A DNA stretch of 64,000 nucleotides. It comes from Bryoerythrophyllum caledonicum. Taxonomy: Eukaryota; Streptophyta; Bryopsida; Pottiales; Pottiaceae. Shown piece after piece: positions 38,501 to 47,926 of this stretch. Location of the stretch: assembly GCA_963971425.1 (NCBI GenBank), contig OZ020519.1, forward strand, positions 11,424,028 through 11,488,027, written 5' to 3'. Numbering within the stretch: the first letter of the stretch is position 1; every line of letters starts with the position of its first letter. The notes below the pieces were generated by a model, which was not told the origin of the DNA, did not search any database, and saw only the letters and a list, made by a program, of their open reading frames with translations. Both the position numbers and the translations under genes were made by a program.

Positions 38501-39527
38501 GTGCCATAAACACAAAATTCCCCCACACTGATCCTTTCGCAATCTCCTCTGTTGTAGGCACTGGTGCTTTTAAATTCATAGGAGTTGGAACATCCTGTGG
38601 TATCTCTGCATTGTCTTCAAAATCCTCTGGTATATTGTCTGGAAGGTTGTGAAAATCTTCTTCCTCCGGCGCCATGGCTGACAAATCAGCTGAATCTCCC
38701 GGTGTAGATGTAGGGGCCCTATGATGACCATCAGACGTCCTGAGCCCCGACCTAGGAATCCTGCCACCAGATCTTGCACTTCTCCCAATCAACCTCCTCC
38801 CACTTGGATCCAAACTTGATGGGCCTTCTCTTGAACCAGAAGCTACATCACTGTCAACACGTCGTGGCCTCTTCGTAGGACGTCTACTCGTTAATGGAGG
38901 ATTCGGTAATGTCTGTACCTCAGAAGTTGTGGTGGGATGTTGGCCTCCACTTCCTCTCCCCCCCTCCAGTGGTCGCCAATCCAGTTGCAACGGCTCAGCA
39001 AGAATTCGATAAACTTCTGTATCTTCTGGTTCCGTTGGTGGGGCTTGAGTTGTCGCACGTGATGGGTCCCTCTCCCGAAATGCTTCATATCTAATATGTT
39101 CCTCCATAATCTTCTTAGCCTTCAGCACCATCTCCGGTGATAACGCTAAACAGGCTAAGACGTTGTTGTGTCTAGCGGTACGTACCGCAAGAGAGATGTT
39201 CAACCAAAACGTCTGCAATGATTTGAGGAATTTCACCTGACCTGGATTTTGAAGAAGATTCAAAGGGACAGGTGCAAGAAGCAACTTCTTCGAAAGAGAA
39301 GTCTTCACCTCCGATTGACCTGGACCCACTGCGCAAGTAACGTATACCATATCATCACGTCGAAGAGTGATTGCCTGGATTTTGCCAAAACTCTTCCCCA
39401 ACGCCGATGTACGCTTCCCCAGCTCAAAGGGATAATCCGTCACCCATAAGAAGGCGCTCGACTCATCCACTTCCGCGATCCACCAGCCGTGGCTCTCCCA
39501 GATTCTATCAATATTTGGTGGTGCCAT
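35583..39527 (-). CDS. Transposon-encoded protein with ParB-like and degenerate DNA-methyltransferase-like regions
   Basis: An uninterrupted 1,314-aa ORF from ATG 39527 (frame open to 39608 but without another good start beyond ATG 39557). About residues 430-530 carry 'WEPVDGQHIVAACKFA' and 'FVVYDD', resembling the DGQHR-type core of ParB/Srx-like domains. About residues 780-1060 resemble a beta-class (N6A/N4C) methyltransferase in order: 'LWVIDCRRGGG' where a DPPY loop is expected, 'GDGHWGDAQLSAAFAQL', then 'SPSELARLVGSYLP', 'ACNISTAIPT' where FxGxG is expected, and 'EVFIIDD'. The key catalytic residues are replaced, so it is probably not an active methylase. The last 250 residues are acidic and disordered. 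This fold assignment is inference; no family was recognised directly. It lies inside the element, divergent to the transposase. Confidence 0.6.
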   Translation of the reverse strand: MAPPNIDRIWESHGWWIAEVDESSAFLWVTDYPFELGKRTSALGKSFGKIQAITLRRDDMVYVTCAVGPGQSEVKTSLSKKLLLAPVPLNLLQNPGQVKFLKSLQTFWLNISLAVRTARHNNVLACLALSPEMVLKAKKIMEEHIRYEAFRERDPSRATTQAPPTEPEDTEVYRILAEPLQLDWRPLEGGRGSGGQHPTTTSEVQTLPNPPLTSRRPTKRPRRVDSDVASGSREGPSSLDPSGRRLIGRSARSGGRIPRSGLRTSDGHHRAPTSTPGDSADLSAMAPEEEDFHNLPDNIPEDFEDNAEIPQDVPTPMNLKAPVPTTEEIAKGSVWGNFVFMAHMDRIVSVENPETNHRVLSQKRVREVFNRLRDPESATRVSRLVLQPIRYIVHTTTDDGVVEKEELPFPLVGTAREFERMFIAHGSASAQGAMGSQYAWLQDHIIWEPVDGQHIVAACKFAQQQWRDGTMPLNEYLDTFERREASFVVYDDRRFYIEKSARINVAEFQRHSYSTMEEDLRKIRQIWDLYGRPDSTLRADDARRAVALVSAASAVHKLPKGDGVVTVKRLAKNMEDLTNHAWNPSNDCFEAIIQVCKDYEDGILFYSKEEEDKWKDMARKKELDPNVDVRPTRKEMTQNWLRPLGRVPNPYYLRLAKSAAAKPVREDGVRLSQAYYFDGVKDKNPHPRTIAGVVDRYQRREAVMNSIRWLMVENKESTPDSMEEFFRIRVAKYFPRSSAQLDTFGKLLNAATKKAWSAPVRGKVSKLEDIGYLIPPSIRFHYGDIAAGGRGYIGLSVDVGELATANWEWQMEVKRPGQSDTENLLPVRCRRGLFRTDYIELGKPCLWVIDCRRGGGRHGDGHWGDAQLSAAFAQLTLWMANIERWNVIFLLPAAVYANEEFFTKVKLPEGCTMRRGCWAFDPNSVNPYALDFTENGRLEQVVQPIGDVVICMQHPVGTSPGPNYVSGDVPLPLVFLDHWSEARQPSEVDSLERSPSELARLVGSYLPRGWGLVACNISTAIPTILEGDFQGSEVFIIDDCTDRVSFLYNELSDNFQGQLLVRTGGTSTGCNIVPETEDAVGGVRNEEDNEDGGGLHERLPRSGTTEDFSSGSDSDADEDGERIPSTQRTVGDTSGATSATPTERMEDTGVVDVSLAARAGRGCTFDGPRLEMEEEGLDSCEFFSVQRRIRQPSMPPQSEPVSETQETFGGTQSDTGPGLPPIPRSSVSEDIIAFQGAFSSEREMSFNAKDGFFYNDDRVRHTREGVPGNYRFVECASIGIEDVGDCPVEDHELSAMVGSAIGHVEGVVPPADEL

Positions 39528-39598
39528 AACGCAACACTCAAAAAACCTGTATATCATTACAAAACGATAGTCACTATTAGTATGGAATAAGAATTTTT

Positions 39599-40860
39599 GA
39601 ACCTCCACTCATTGCACAACTTTTTTGAACATGCTACACCCCTTGTCTACCTCTAAAAACTTTTGCACCACAGAAGATCTAAATCCAATATCATCGTGTT
39701 AAGCATGTTGTTAGTTCTTTGGTGAAATAGCATATTAATCCAAGTCAATCATTTTCACACATTGTCACACATTTTCGAGGATAGTACCAAAAAACTTCTA
39801 CTTTTCCACATAAAACTTTGAGAACTTCGTATGATTCACTTTTGATTTTGCCTACAACATTATGCGATGTAAAACTTCTCATTGACCATTTGGATTCACA
39901 TTTCAAACGATATCAAGTTCAAAAAATAATATAACGTGAATTGAGAATTTTTGAACCTACACTCATTGCAATTTTTTGTTTAATATGCTACACCCCTTGT
40001 CTACCTCTAAAATCTTTTAAACTACACAAGATCTACATCCAATACCATCATGTTAAGCATGTTCTTGGTTCTTTGTCGAAATAGCATATTAATCCAAGTC
40101 AATCATTTTCACACATTGTCACACATTTTCGAGGAGAGTACCAAAAAACTTCTAGTTTTCCACATAAAACTTTGAGAACTTCGTATGATTCACTTTTGAT
40201 TTTGCCTACAACATTATGCGATGTAAAACTTCTCATTGACCATTTGGATTCTCATTTCAAACGATATCAAGTTCAAAAAAAAACATAACGTGACTTGGGA
40301 ATTTTTGAACCTCCACTCATTGCAATTTTTTGTTTAATATGCTACACCCCTTGTCTACCTCTAAAATCTTTTAAACTACACAAGATCTACATCCAATACC
40401 ATCATGTTAAGCATGTTCTTGGTTCTTTGTCGAAATAGCATATTAATCCAAGTCAATAATTTTCAATCATTGTCACTTATTTTTGAGGAGAGTACCAAAA
40501 AACTTCTACCTTTCCACATAAAACTTTGAGATCTTTGTTTGATTCACTTTTGATTTTTCCTACGGCATTATGTGATGTAAACCTTTGTATTGACCATTTG
40601 GATTCTCATTTCAAATGATGTGAAGTTCACAAAAAAACATAATGTGAATTGAGAATTTTTGAACCCCCACTCATTGCACAATTTTTTTGAATATGCTACA
40701 CTATTTTTCTAACTTTAAAAAATGGTATATAGCAAATTAACATCATCCTTAACATTGTGGTAATTAATTGAGACCTTTTATAGTGCAAAAATGTGACACC
40801 AATTGAAATCAAAGTCTGCTGATCCAGAAAACGCAGTGAAGAAAATGAGGCTTTTCACTA
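39599..40860. repeat. Tandem 354-bp repeats
   Basis: The marker 'gaacctccactcattgca' begins at 39599, 39953, 40307 and 40661, exactly 354 bp apart each time. Within each unit 'tgctacaccccttgtctacc' and 'gattcacttttgattttgcc' recur. The inner copies are nearly identical; the rightmost is more diverged. They start at the 5' end of the minus-strand ORF. A related diverged stretch is at about 43330-43800. Confidence 0.9.
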
Positions 40861-41239
40861 CTTCAAACATTATAATCTTTCAATCCGTGCGGTGAAAATT
40901 TATGAAATTTTGTGAGCATATTAATTAATAGGTAAGGATTAAGATCCTACGGTTAAAATGACCAAAAAAACTATAATTTGTCTTCCTTGCTAAATGCACT
41001 AAAACAAGCATTTTTTAAGATTTTGGGTTGAGATATTCTCAACATCATTTATGGACCAAGGTATATTGGGTATCAATAGCGAGGGTATCACCACCAGGGT
41101 ATGAGTTCATAGGTACCAATTCCAAGTTATCAACCGAGGTATCTAAGTCGGGTATCAATTAGGGTTTGCTACTAGGGTTTTGGAAATGTGGGTATCAATG
41201 GAGGATATCAATCCTTTGCAAAGTTGGGTAGTCCTACGA

Positions 41240-41563
41240 GGGGGTGTGCGCGCGCACACCCCTGGCAGTAGTTTGAGGGAGGCTGTGAGTGTTAGAGAGG
41301 GTTTGGAGGAGGGTTTGAGAGAAGGGCTTGAGAGGGTGAAGAGAATAGAGTTGTGAGGGAGAGGAATGGAGGGGAGTTGTGAGGGAGAGAAGTAGTGGGC
41401 GTCTAGGGTTTGGGAGAGAGAAGGAGAGAAGTTTGGGAGGTGTGAGAAATGCAAGCAATAGTTTGGGAGGTGTGAGATGAACATGTGAGAGTGATTGGGA
41501 GGTGTGAGAGATGGCGCCCGCGCCGCGCCGCGCCTTGGCGCTGCGCCCGGCAGCGAGCGCCCG
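41240..41563. repeat. Purine-rich low-complexity tract leading into a GC island
   Basis: 'gagagagggttt' and 'gggaggtgtgaga' blocks recur (the latter near 41431, 41463 and 41500), then the sequence turns very GC-rich ('gcgccgcgccgcgcc') just before the assembly gap. The ORFs that cross this tract and the gap are artefacts of composition. Confidence 0.6.
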
Positions 41564-41763
41564 NNNNNNNNNNNNNNNNNNNNNNNNNNNNNNNNNNNNN
41601 NNNNNNNNNNNNNNNNNNNNNNNNNNNNNNNNNNNNNNNNNNNNNNNNNNNNNNNNNNNNNNNNNNNNNNNNNNNNNNNNNNNNNNNNNNNNNNNNNNNN
41701 NNNNNNNNNNNNNNNNNNNNNNNNNNNNNNNNNNNNNNNNNNNNNNNNNNNNNNNNNNNNNNN
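41564..41763. other. Assembly gap of 200 N
   Basis: Exactly 200 N, so probably a fixed-size placeholder of unknown true length. The GC-rich left flank suggests a region hard to sequence. It lies within the large transposon, so the element's true length is uncertain. Confidence 0.99.
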
Positions 41764-41814
41764 CACCTCCAGTCCACGGTTACTCCATCAGGTGTCGCGT
41801 GAACTTCGTGGGAC

Positions 41815-41912
41815 CGGCGGCTGCGGCAGTTAGGGTTTAGTTGCGGCGGCTAGGTTTTGTGTGCGGCGACTAGGGTTTGGGTGCCTGGGTGTGGCGGCTA
41901 GGGTTTCAGGTT
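41815..41912. repeat. Short tandem 'ggcggctagggttt' repeats
   Basis: Four imperfect copies of 'ggcggctagggttt' follow the gap, with 'agggttt' resembling the plant telomere unit. Likely continues into the gap. Confidence 0.6.
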
Positions 41913-43012
41913 GTGCGGTGATGTGCCGTACTAAGGATTTAGTGCCATATTATTAACTTCACATTGACTTCAATTTGTATGGTGTTGGTGTAATTATTTC
42001 AGTTGAACGAAGGTTTAACTTACTAGTTCTTGACTGCTGTATGTGTATTCATTCAACGTTGCAATTTTGTACATACTGAAGTTGGTGTCCTCATTTGTGT
42101 ATTCAGAAATTGGTATTTACCTAACTCTATCGTAACTCTCACTGAGCTTCAATCATCATGTACCTATCCCTGAGTTCCCTCTATGCAGAATTGAAACAAA
42201 GTTAGAAGCTTACCAAATTCGCTATTATCTCCTCGATGGCAAATTTCCTTCAATCTACACAGTACACCAAGTTGACAGAAATTAGTGAATGGAGTAAAAA
42301 TGCACATGGCTTAAGGTTTTGAATGCAAGAGTGCTCACCTTAGAAACTGGGAAGAGAAATGACCTCCAGATTTGCATAGAAACCTTATATCCATGTTGGA
42401 ACCTTGTGCCTCAAGTTTACAAGTCAAAGTTTGACTTTTGAACTTTGGACCTTTTGCTTTGTTCCTCCTTATGTTTAAATTTTTTAAATATTTTATTAAA
42501 ATTTTGGGGTATATGTAATACGATGATACTTAGGAGGTTTTATTGCATAGTTTACCGTATAAATTTTATGCATGTGGTGCAGGTAAAGTGAGAAGGGTTA
42601 AAAAACATGTTCAACAACGACGGAATGGTGATTAAATGTTGAACGCCATCAAGCATCTGTGTGTATACCGCTAACACCTGCAACGTATCTTGAGGTAAAC
42701 ATTTATTTTTATACAAGTTTAAGATTGATTGTTGATTGATCTTCTATACTATGTTGTTTGTAGAATAACCTTTATGTGGATGTAGAAACTTTTTTGTTAT
42801 TAGCGATCGTAATAAGTTCCAATGGTGTCGGTAATAGCAAGTAGACAACATGGTTCATTTTCTTCCCTAAGTTCAGTGGATTCCCTTCGTTTCAGTTCAC
42901 TTGGATTCAAAAAATCGCATCACACATGATCTAGATTCGTTATCATCATGTCAAAAAAAGCCGCAAGTTCTATTTACACCAATGTTTAGGGATGCAGAAG
43001 AGGTGTAGCATA

Positions 43013-43945
43013 TTTAACCCCTAAAGGATCAAGTGTCCAAAATGGGCTTTTTGAAAGTTCGGTCAAGTTCCTATGGTGTCAATTTCCACCATTTCTCTTT
43101 GATCATTTTTCTAAAGAAAGGCATTACGAAGACTTTAGTGGGAAAACAATTTTTACCTAAATTGGACATTTGATCAAAACAATTAAGGGTTTTGAATTTC
43201 AAATGGGGAGAGTAGGCAAGTCGAGCACGTCCAAAAACTTTTGCTAAGACACTATGTTGAATGTGAGATTTTCAGTACTTGCAAGTAATATAATTTCCCT
43301 TGATGTTGTCAAAATAAGTTCTTGTTTTTGGCGAAAAATAGCATACCAACCCAAGTCAAACATTTCACACATTGTCAGTCGGTGTTGGACAAGGTACCAA
43401 AAAAACTTCTTGTTTTTCAATTAAAACCTAGATAATTTTTTATATTTCACTTTTTATTTTTTCCACAACATTATGTGGTGTAAACCTTCTTATTGACGAT
43501 TTGAATTACCAATCTAAAACATATTAAGTTCACAAAAAATGACACTGTGAATTAACAACTTCCAAACTTCCACTCTTTGCATAGTTGTTTTGAATATGCT
43601 GCACCCATTCTTTACCTCTGAAAATTGGTGTACAAGGAACTAACATCATGCTTAACAAGATGGTTATGGATTTAGACCTTCTGTACTGCAAAATATTGAC
43701 ACCAAGTGAAGTCAAAGTTTGCTGATCCACTGCATGCAGGGAACAAAATGAACCATTTGCTTGACTTCAAACACTATAATTTTTCAATCCGTGCGGTCAA
43801 AGTTTATTGAATAAGTCTTAATTGAGATTCTACGGTCAAAAGTAGAGATAAAAGTTTTTGTTTCTTTTTTTGTTCATTGCGCTGGAATCCAACAATTTTG
43901 AAGTGTTTTTGGTGTAAAACTGTCATTGTATCTTCAGGGTTAAAG
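43013..43945 (+). repeat. 930-bp repeat, possibly an inserted TIR element
   Basis: Starts 'tttaacccctaaaggatcaa' and ends with the complement of 'tttaaccctgaagata', so the ends are weakly inverted. It is the partner of the inverted copy at 31839-32755 and shares inner sequence with the 354-bp tandem repeats. It sits 217 bp upstream of the transposase start codon. Confidence 0.55.
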
Positions 43946-44161
43946 ACTCTGTGCAAGGAGTTCATGCTCTAAAAATTCTTAATTTTTTTATTTCAAACTT
44001 GATTCATCAAAAGGTCCAATATCATCTTCATATTTTGAACTGTAAATATGTGTTTAGAAACATATCTTTTATCAGATGAATGGTGCTTTAAAGGTTAACA
44101 ATTAGTACATGTATTTTGACTAATGTGCAGCCATAATGTTCCTATTTTTTGAATAGTGATA

Positions 44162-47100
44162 ATGGAGAGCCGCACGATTCAGACTCCTTCGATACGGCCA
44201 CACATCCAAAGGGATAATATGCTTTCCAATAGCTCTGTGGGGGCCCGATTAGTACGAGCAGCACGTGCAAGGCAAATTCAACAGAGATCTGTTGATATCA
44301 TGACATCTGAATTAGAAACGGTAGTAGAATTGCTTTCTGAGAGAGGAGATGTGGTGGGCTTAGCAACCAGGGAGCATGCATTGAAAAGTGGCATGGAGTT
44401 GAATGGGTCAAAGTTGTTCCCATTCGAGGTGGCGGTGCGTATCACTAGGGTGGATAATGCATTGCATTGGACCGGAGAGATTGTAGGAGAACGCCTTGGC
44501 ATGTGTGTGGGCTTGATGATTCGTTGGCATCGGTCTTTGCTACGTGTAGTGGTTATAGAACCCGATATCACAGGTGTCCATGGTGACATTGGATCACAGA
44601 TAGCGCCTACACAAGTGATGGCCACAGAATTTGATTTTCCTGAGTTTATCAACACATCAGGATCCACCCAGAGGTCTCGACGTAGTAGTCATGCTTCAAA
44701 CGCCATAGATGAAAATTCGCCGTTTTCCCAATCTACTCCCTCGAGTATCCAAGATTTGCCCCATGTAGATGGATTTGCTTATGTTAGACCAACACGTCGT
44801 CCATATTCTATGCAAAATAGGAGAAGGAGACATTCAAGGGAGCCATCATTGACAGAAGCTGCACCAGCTAAGGTATCGCTTAGAAGCGTGCAAATTGCAA
44901 TGGCACAAGGAGGATGCAAACGCAATTGTTTGAGGGACGTTCCAACAAGGTATCTATTGGACATGCGATATAATGCATGGGGTAATGAGTTTTCAGTTCG
45001 AAGTACGTGGATGAGACAGATGCTGGTTTCTTTTTACACAAGGACGGAAGGAACTCGTCGAGACAAGTTTGTAACAAAGTTAGATGGGAAAGAAGTTTGC
45101 AATGCTTGCTACGCTCTTGGGGTTGGATATTCACAGAGGCGCTTTAAGCAATTGAAGAAGGATTGTCTAATATATGGAAGAGTGACATCGATTCATGGCA
45201 ATACCCTTTCAGATCCGATAAGAGAGAGTACTAGAATGTCTGCAGCAGAGGCTTGCTTTAAATCGTTTGTCGATGAAGCTGGTTGTCCTCAACCTCATCG
45301 TTGTATTCGCCGTAAGAGTGACAACGAAGTGGTGCCTCTCATTCTCCTTCCTATGAATACAGCCAAATTTGATGTATTCAATTACGTGAACGAGGAGGTC
45401 AAGAGAATTTGTAATGGAGAAACCATTTCTATGAGTTCGTTTCGGAGGTTGTGGCGCATCAAGTATCCCCACGTTCAGGTACCTCCATTCTCGAGATTCT
45501 CAAAGTGTTATCATTGTTGGGAGTATAAATGTGCCATGGAAGGAACCACCAATGCGGATGCAAGGATAAAGATAAAGGAGTTGTTTATGTTGCATCTACG
45601 CAACCAGATGGAAGAACGTAGGCATTATTGGATATTCAAGAGGTCGTGTTATATTAGCCCTGAGTTGTACATGTGCATCATCGTGGATGGCATGGACCAA
45701 AACACGACCATGGTACCGAGGATGCGTCAGACTGTGAAGAATATTGAACACCGATTTGTGAAGACCCATCTGTGTGGTGCTCTTGTACATGGGATTGGTT
45801 TATATTGCGACGTGTGGTTCGGGGCTCACCACAAACACGATAGCAACCAAGTCGTAAGTACATTGTTGTACGTGATAGGAGATGTGCTGCGGAGGAGGAG
45901 CTTTTTGCCACCAACATTGCGGATTCAGGCCGACAACTGCACGCGTGAGAACAAAAACATTTATATGTTTGCTCTATGTGCTACATTGGTGGGATTGGGG
46001 TTTTTTCAGGAGGTGGAACTATCTTTTCTTATAGTGGGCCATATACACGAAGATATTGATCAACGCTTCAGTTGTATTTCAAATACGTTGAAGAGGTCGG
46101 ACGTGGATTCGTTGAAGGAAATGATGAGTCTTATAGAACAAGGAACATCCCCTACAGAGGCATTTGTTAGCGCCCGGCTGCTAGAGAATGTATGGGATTG
46201 GAAATTGTTTATAACTCCTCACTTACTGACAGGTCAGGATTCATTGGTGGACATAACATTTCCGCACCACATGCGATTCTATATGGACAATCGAGAAGGG
46301 ACTCGTGTGGTTCGAGTACAACACAAGCATTATTGCAAGGATCCATGGGGACCGGAGGCAGGGACGAAAACTTTGAGGTCGTTGCCAAGTAGGGATGAGC
46401 GACCAGCGTTTGCGGAAGTATTTGCAGCGGATGAACGGGAGTTGAAGGCGTTGGATGACTTCATTGTATATAAAGAAAGGTGCATCCAAAGGTTGCAGCA
46501 TGAGGACAAGAATCGTGAGGCAAAAGTAGAGGCTGAAAGATTGAAACTCTATTTAGCTGAATTTCCACACAAAAATCGTAGCAATGAGCATCGTTCCTCA
46601 CCGTTTTGGCCTTCAGAGTTCTCCAACACCGGACCTACAGGGAGCGCATCTTTGGATGTAATGGATGGTGCAAGTGAAGAAAATCGCGAGATAGATGTTG
46701 TAGAGCAGGTAGTGGCCATGCTTCCAAATGCCGAGGCTCGAGGATACTTTGGTCCTCGTAGAGGAAGACCCTCTAATCAAGCAGTGCGTAGGGCACAACA
46801 AACAGAGCGCAACTATGTTGAGGAACGCGCCGAAGAAGGAGCAATGTATGAAGGTAATCACGACCCATTTCCACCATTTAATCCACAATCTGATATCCAT
46901 TGTGGACAGTTTGTAGCCTTGAGTGTTGATCAAGCAGAGATAGAAGGCGGTGTATCATTCTATGTGGGAAAAGTGATTGAGGAAGGAAAAAACCGATGGA
47001 GACTTAAGATTAAGGTTTGTTGGTATTGGCCCATCATCCAAAGGGGGGTTGCTGATGGACATGGGTCTTCTGCACAACGCTATGCAAATTGCATGGATTC

Positions 47101-47353
47101 ATTCTGGGAGCCATCTGGGGAGAGCCATAGTTGGGTAGAGAAAGATTCATGCATTTTTTCATGGGTAGACACACTGGAAAGAACCATGTCTGGGGCGAGC
47201 GGGTGGAGAAAGCGCAATGTATTTGGAGTGCAAGTTGAAAGCAGGATTCGCATTCTTCAATCGGCAAAGGCTCACATCCTACAATATATTGCAATGCAAA
47301 CCGAAGCTATCGATGACGACCGTTTGCAAGCAGCCCTAAATTCTGTAGAGTAG
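44162..47353 (+). CDS. Transposase, RNase H-like (DDE) fold of DUF7869 type
   Basis: A single intronless ORF of 1,063 aa (ATG 44162; a GTG lies two codons earlier). About residues 290-345 contain 'KEVCNACYALGVGYSQRRFK', the N-terminal helix-turn-helix-like part usual for this family, and 'CYHCWEYKC' (about 449-458) could bind zinc. The catalytic core shows three acidic sites in order: 'CIIVDGMDQ' (about 507), 'RIQADNCTRENKN' (about 590) and 'VGHIHEDIDQRFS' (about 625-637), matching what I know of DUF7869 proteins in invertebrates, oomycetes and mosses. It would cut and join the inverted repeats of the element. The 3' ORF end is about 570 bp from the right terminus. No frame break. Whether it is active, or kept as a host gene, cannot be seen. 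Confidence 0.75.
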   Translation: MESRTIQTPSIRPHIQRDNMLSNSSVGARLVRAARARQIQQRSVDIMTSELETVVELLSERGDVVGLATREHALKSGMELNGSKLFPFEVAVRITRVDNALHWTGEIVGERLGMCVGLMIRWHRSLLRVVVIEPDITGVHGDIGSQIAPTQVMATEFDFPEFINTSGSTQRSRRSSHASNAIDENSPFSQSTPSSIQDLPHVDGFAYVRPTRRPYSMQNRRRRHSREPSLTEAAPAKVSLRSVQIAMAQGGCKRNCLRDVPTRYLLDMRYNAWGNEFSVRSTWMRQMLVSFYTRTEGTRRDKFVTKLDGKEVCNACYALGVGYSQRRFKQLKKDCLIYGRVTSIHGNTLSDPIRESTRMSAAEACFKSFVDEAGCPQPHRCIRRKSDNEVVPLILLPMNTAKFDVFNYVNEEVKRICNGETISMSSFRRLWRIKYPHVQVPPFSRFSKCYHCWEYKCAMEGTTNADARIKIKELFMLHLRNQMEERRHYWIFKRSCYISPELYMCIIVDGMDQNTTMVPRMRQTVKNIEHRFVKTHLCGALVHGIGLYCDVWFGAHHKHDSNQVVSTLLYVIGDVLRRRSFLPPTLRIQADNCTRENKNIYMFALCATLVGLGFFQEVELSFLIVGHIHEDIDQRFSCISNTLKRSDVDSLKEMMSLIEQGTSPTEAFVSARLLENVWDWKLFITPHLLTGQDSLVDITFPHHMRFYMDNREGTRVVRVQHKHYCKDPWGPEAGTKTLRSLPSRDERPAFAEVFAADERELKALDDFIVYKERCIQRLQHEDKNREAKVEAERLKLYLAEFPHKNRSNEHRSSPFWPSEFSNTGPTGSASLDVMDGASEENREIDVVEQVVAMLPNAEARGYFGPRRGRPSNQAVRRAQQTERNYVEERAEEGAMYEGNHDPFPPFNPQSDIHCGQFVALSVDQAEIEGGVSFYVGKVIEEGKNRWRLKIKVCWYWPIIQRGVADGHGSSAQRYANCMDSFWEPSGESHSWVEKDSCIFSWVDTLERTMSGASGWRKRNVFGVQVESRIRILQSAKAHILQYIAMQTEAIDDDRLQAALNSVE

Positions 47354-47926
47354 ATAGTGTGCCTTTATGAGAGTATACTAGTTGTGTATGGTAATTGATA
47401 TATAGTGTACGTGTAAGAGTAGTATATTCTAAGGGTGATGTAAGACGTTATGTCATTAATCCTATAGAGTAAAGGTAATTTTACTATTGGTGCTAAGTCC
47501 AGATGTAGAAGAATCTATATTTAATTTCCACCATTGTATGCATTATATACTACGTAGAATATCTTTTAATCAACTGCCAACCCTTGCATAAACTATGTTT
47601 TTCTGTGATTACGCCGGTTTGTATACTACAATCCTTCAAATCTATCTTTGAAATATTGTGAAACTATATTAAATACAGATTTATCTAGTATTAACGAGGG
47701 GCCACCAAAAATTAGTTGAAAATGCCAAAAAACCGCTTTCAATATTAACAACCATGATTGTACGTAATATTGTTGTAGAAGCTCAATTTTTTTTCTTTGG
47801 AAATCATTTTTTTTCATTGATTTTTTTTTTTTTTTTTGCAATTTTGCCACTTTTGTTCGCAATGGCCGCCGTTGTACCCAAGTGCACTTTTATATGGCCA
47901 AGTGCATAATTGCTTAATTGCGTGTT
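47354..47926. other. 3' flank of the transposase gene and right TIR
   Basis: AT-rich sequence with a T run at 47820-47838, then the right inverted repeat (about 47895-47926), followed by the ATGT duplicate at 47927-47930. No other coding capacity. Confidence 0.6.

Larger units (their letters stand above)
39528..44161. other. Region between the two divergent transposon ORFs
   Basis: This holds both ORF promoters. From left to right: tandem 354-bp repeats (39599-40860), 'ggtatca'-rich DNA (41040-41210), purine-rich then GC-rich sequence (41240-41563), a 200-N gap (41564-41763), 'ggcggctagggttt' repeats (41815-41912), unremarkable AT-rich DNA (about 41940-43010) and a 930-bp repeat (43013-43945). 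No further gene is visible. Confidence 0.6.
34986..47926. mobile_element. 12.9-kb DNA transposon with transposase and ParB/methyltransferase-like ORF
   Basis: The left end begins AACACGCAATTAAGCAATTA at 34986; the right end is its reverse complement ending at 47926. The match runs 27 bp without mismatch and about 32 bp with one. ATGT flanks both sides (34982-34985 and 47927-47930), a 4-bp target duplication. Inside are two intronless ORFs transcribed away from each other: 39527-35583 (-) and 44162-47353 (+). The 4.6 kb between their starts hold tandem 354-bp repeats, a GC-rich island with an assembly gap, and an inserted repeat. Clean ends and open frames suggest recent activity or selection. 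Superfamily is uncertain; the transposase does not look like hAT, CACTA, MULE, Harbinger or mariner. Confidence 0.75.

Noticed and set aside
35583..39527. An active adenine or cytosine DNA methyltransferase
   Set aside because: The DPPY and FxGxG motifs are absent at the expected places, so activity is not supported.
39599..40860. CRISPR-like array
   Set aside because: Units are 354 bp and wholly repeated with no short spacers, in a plant nuclear context.
41155..41840. ORFs spanning the N gap
   Set aside because: They exist only because N codons contain no stops; flanks are low-complexity.
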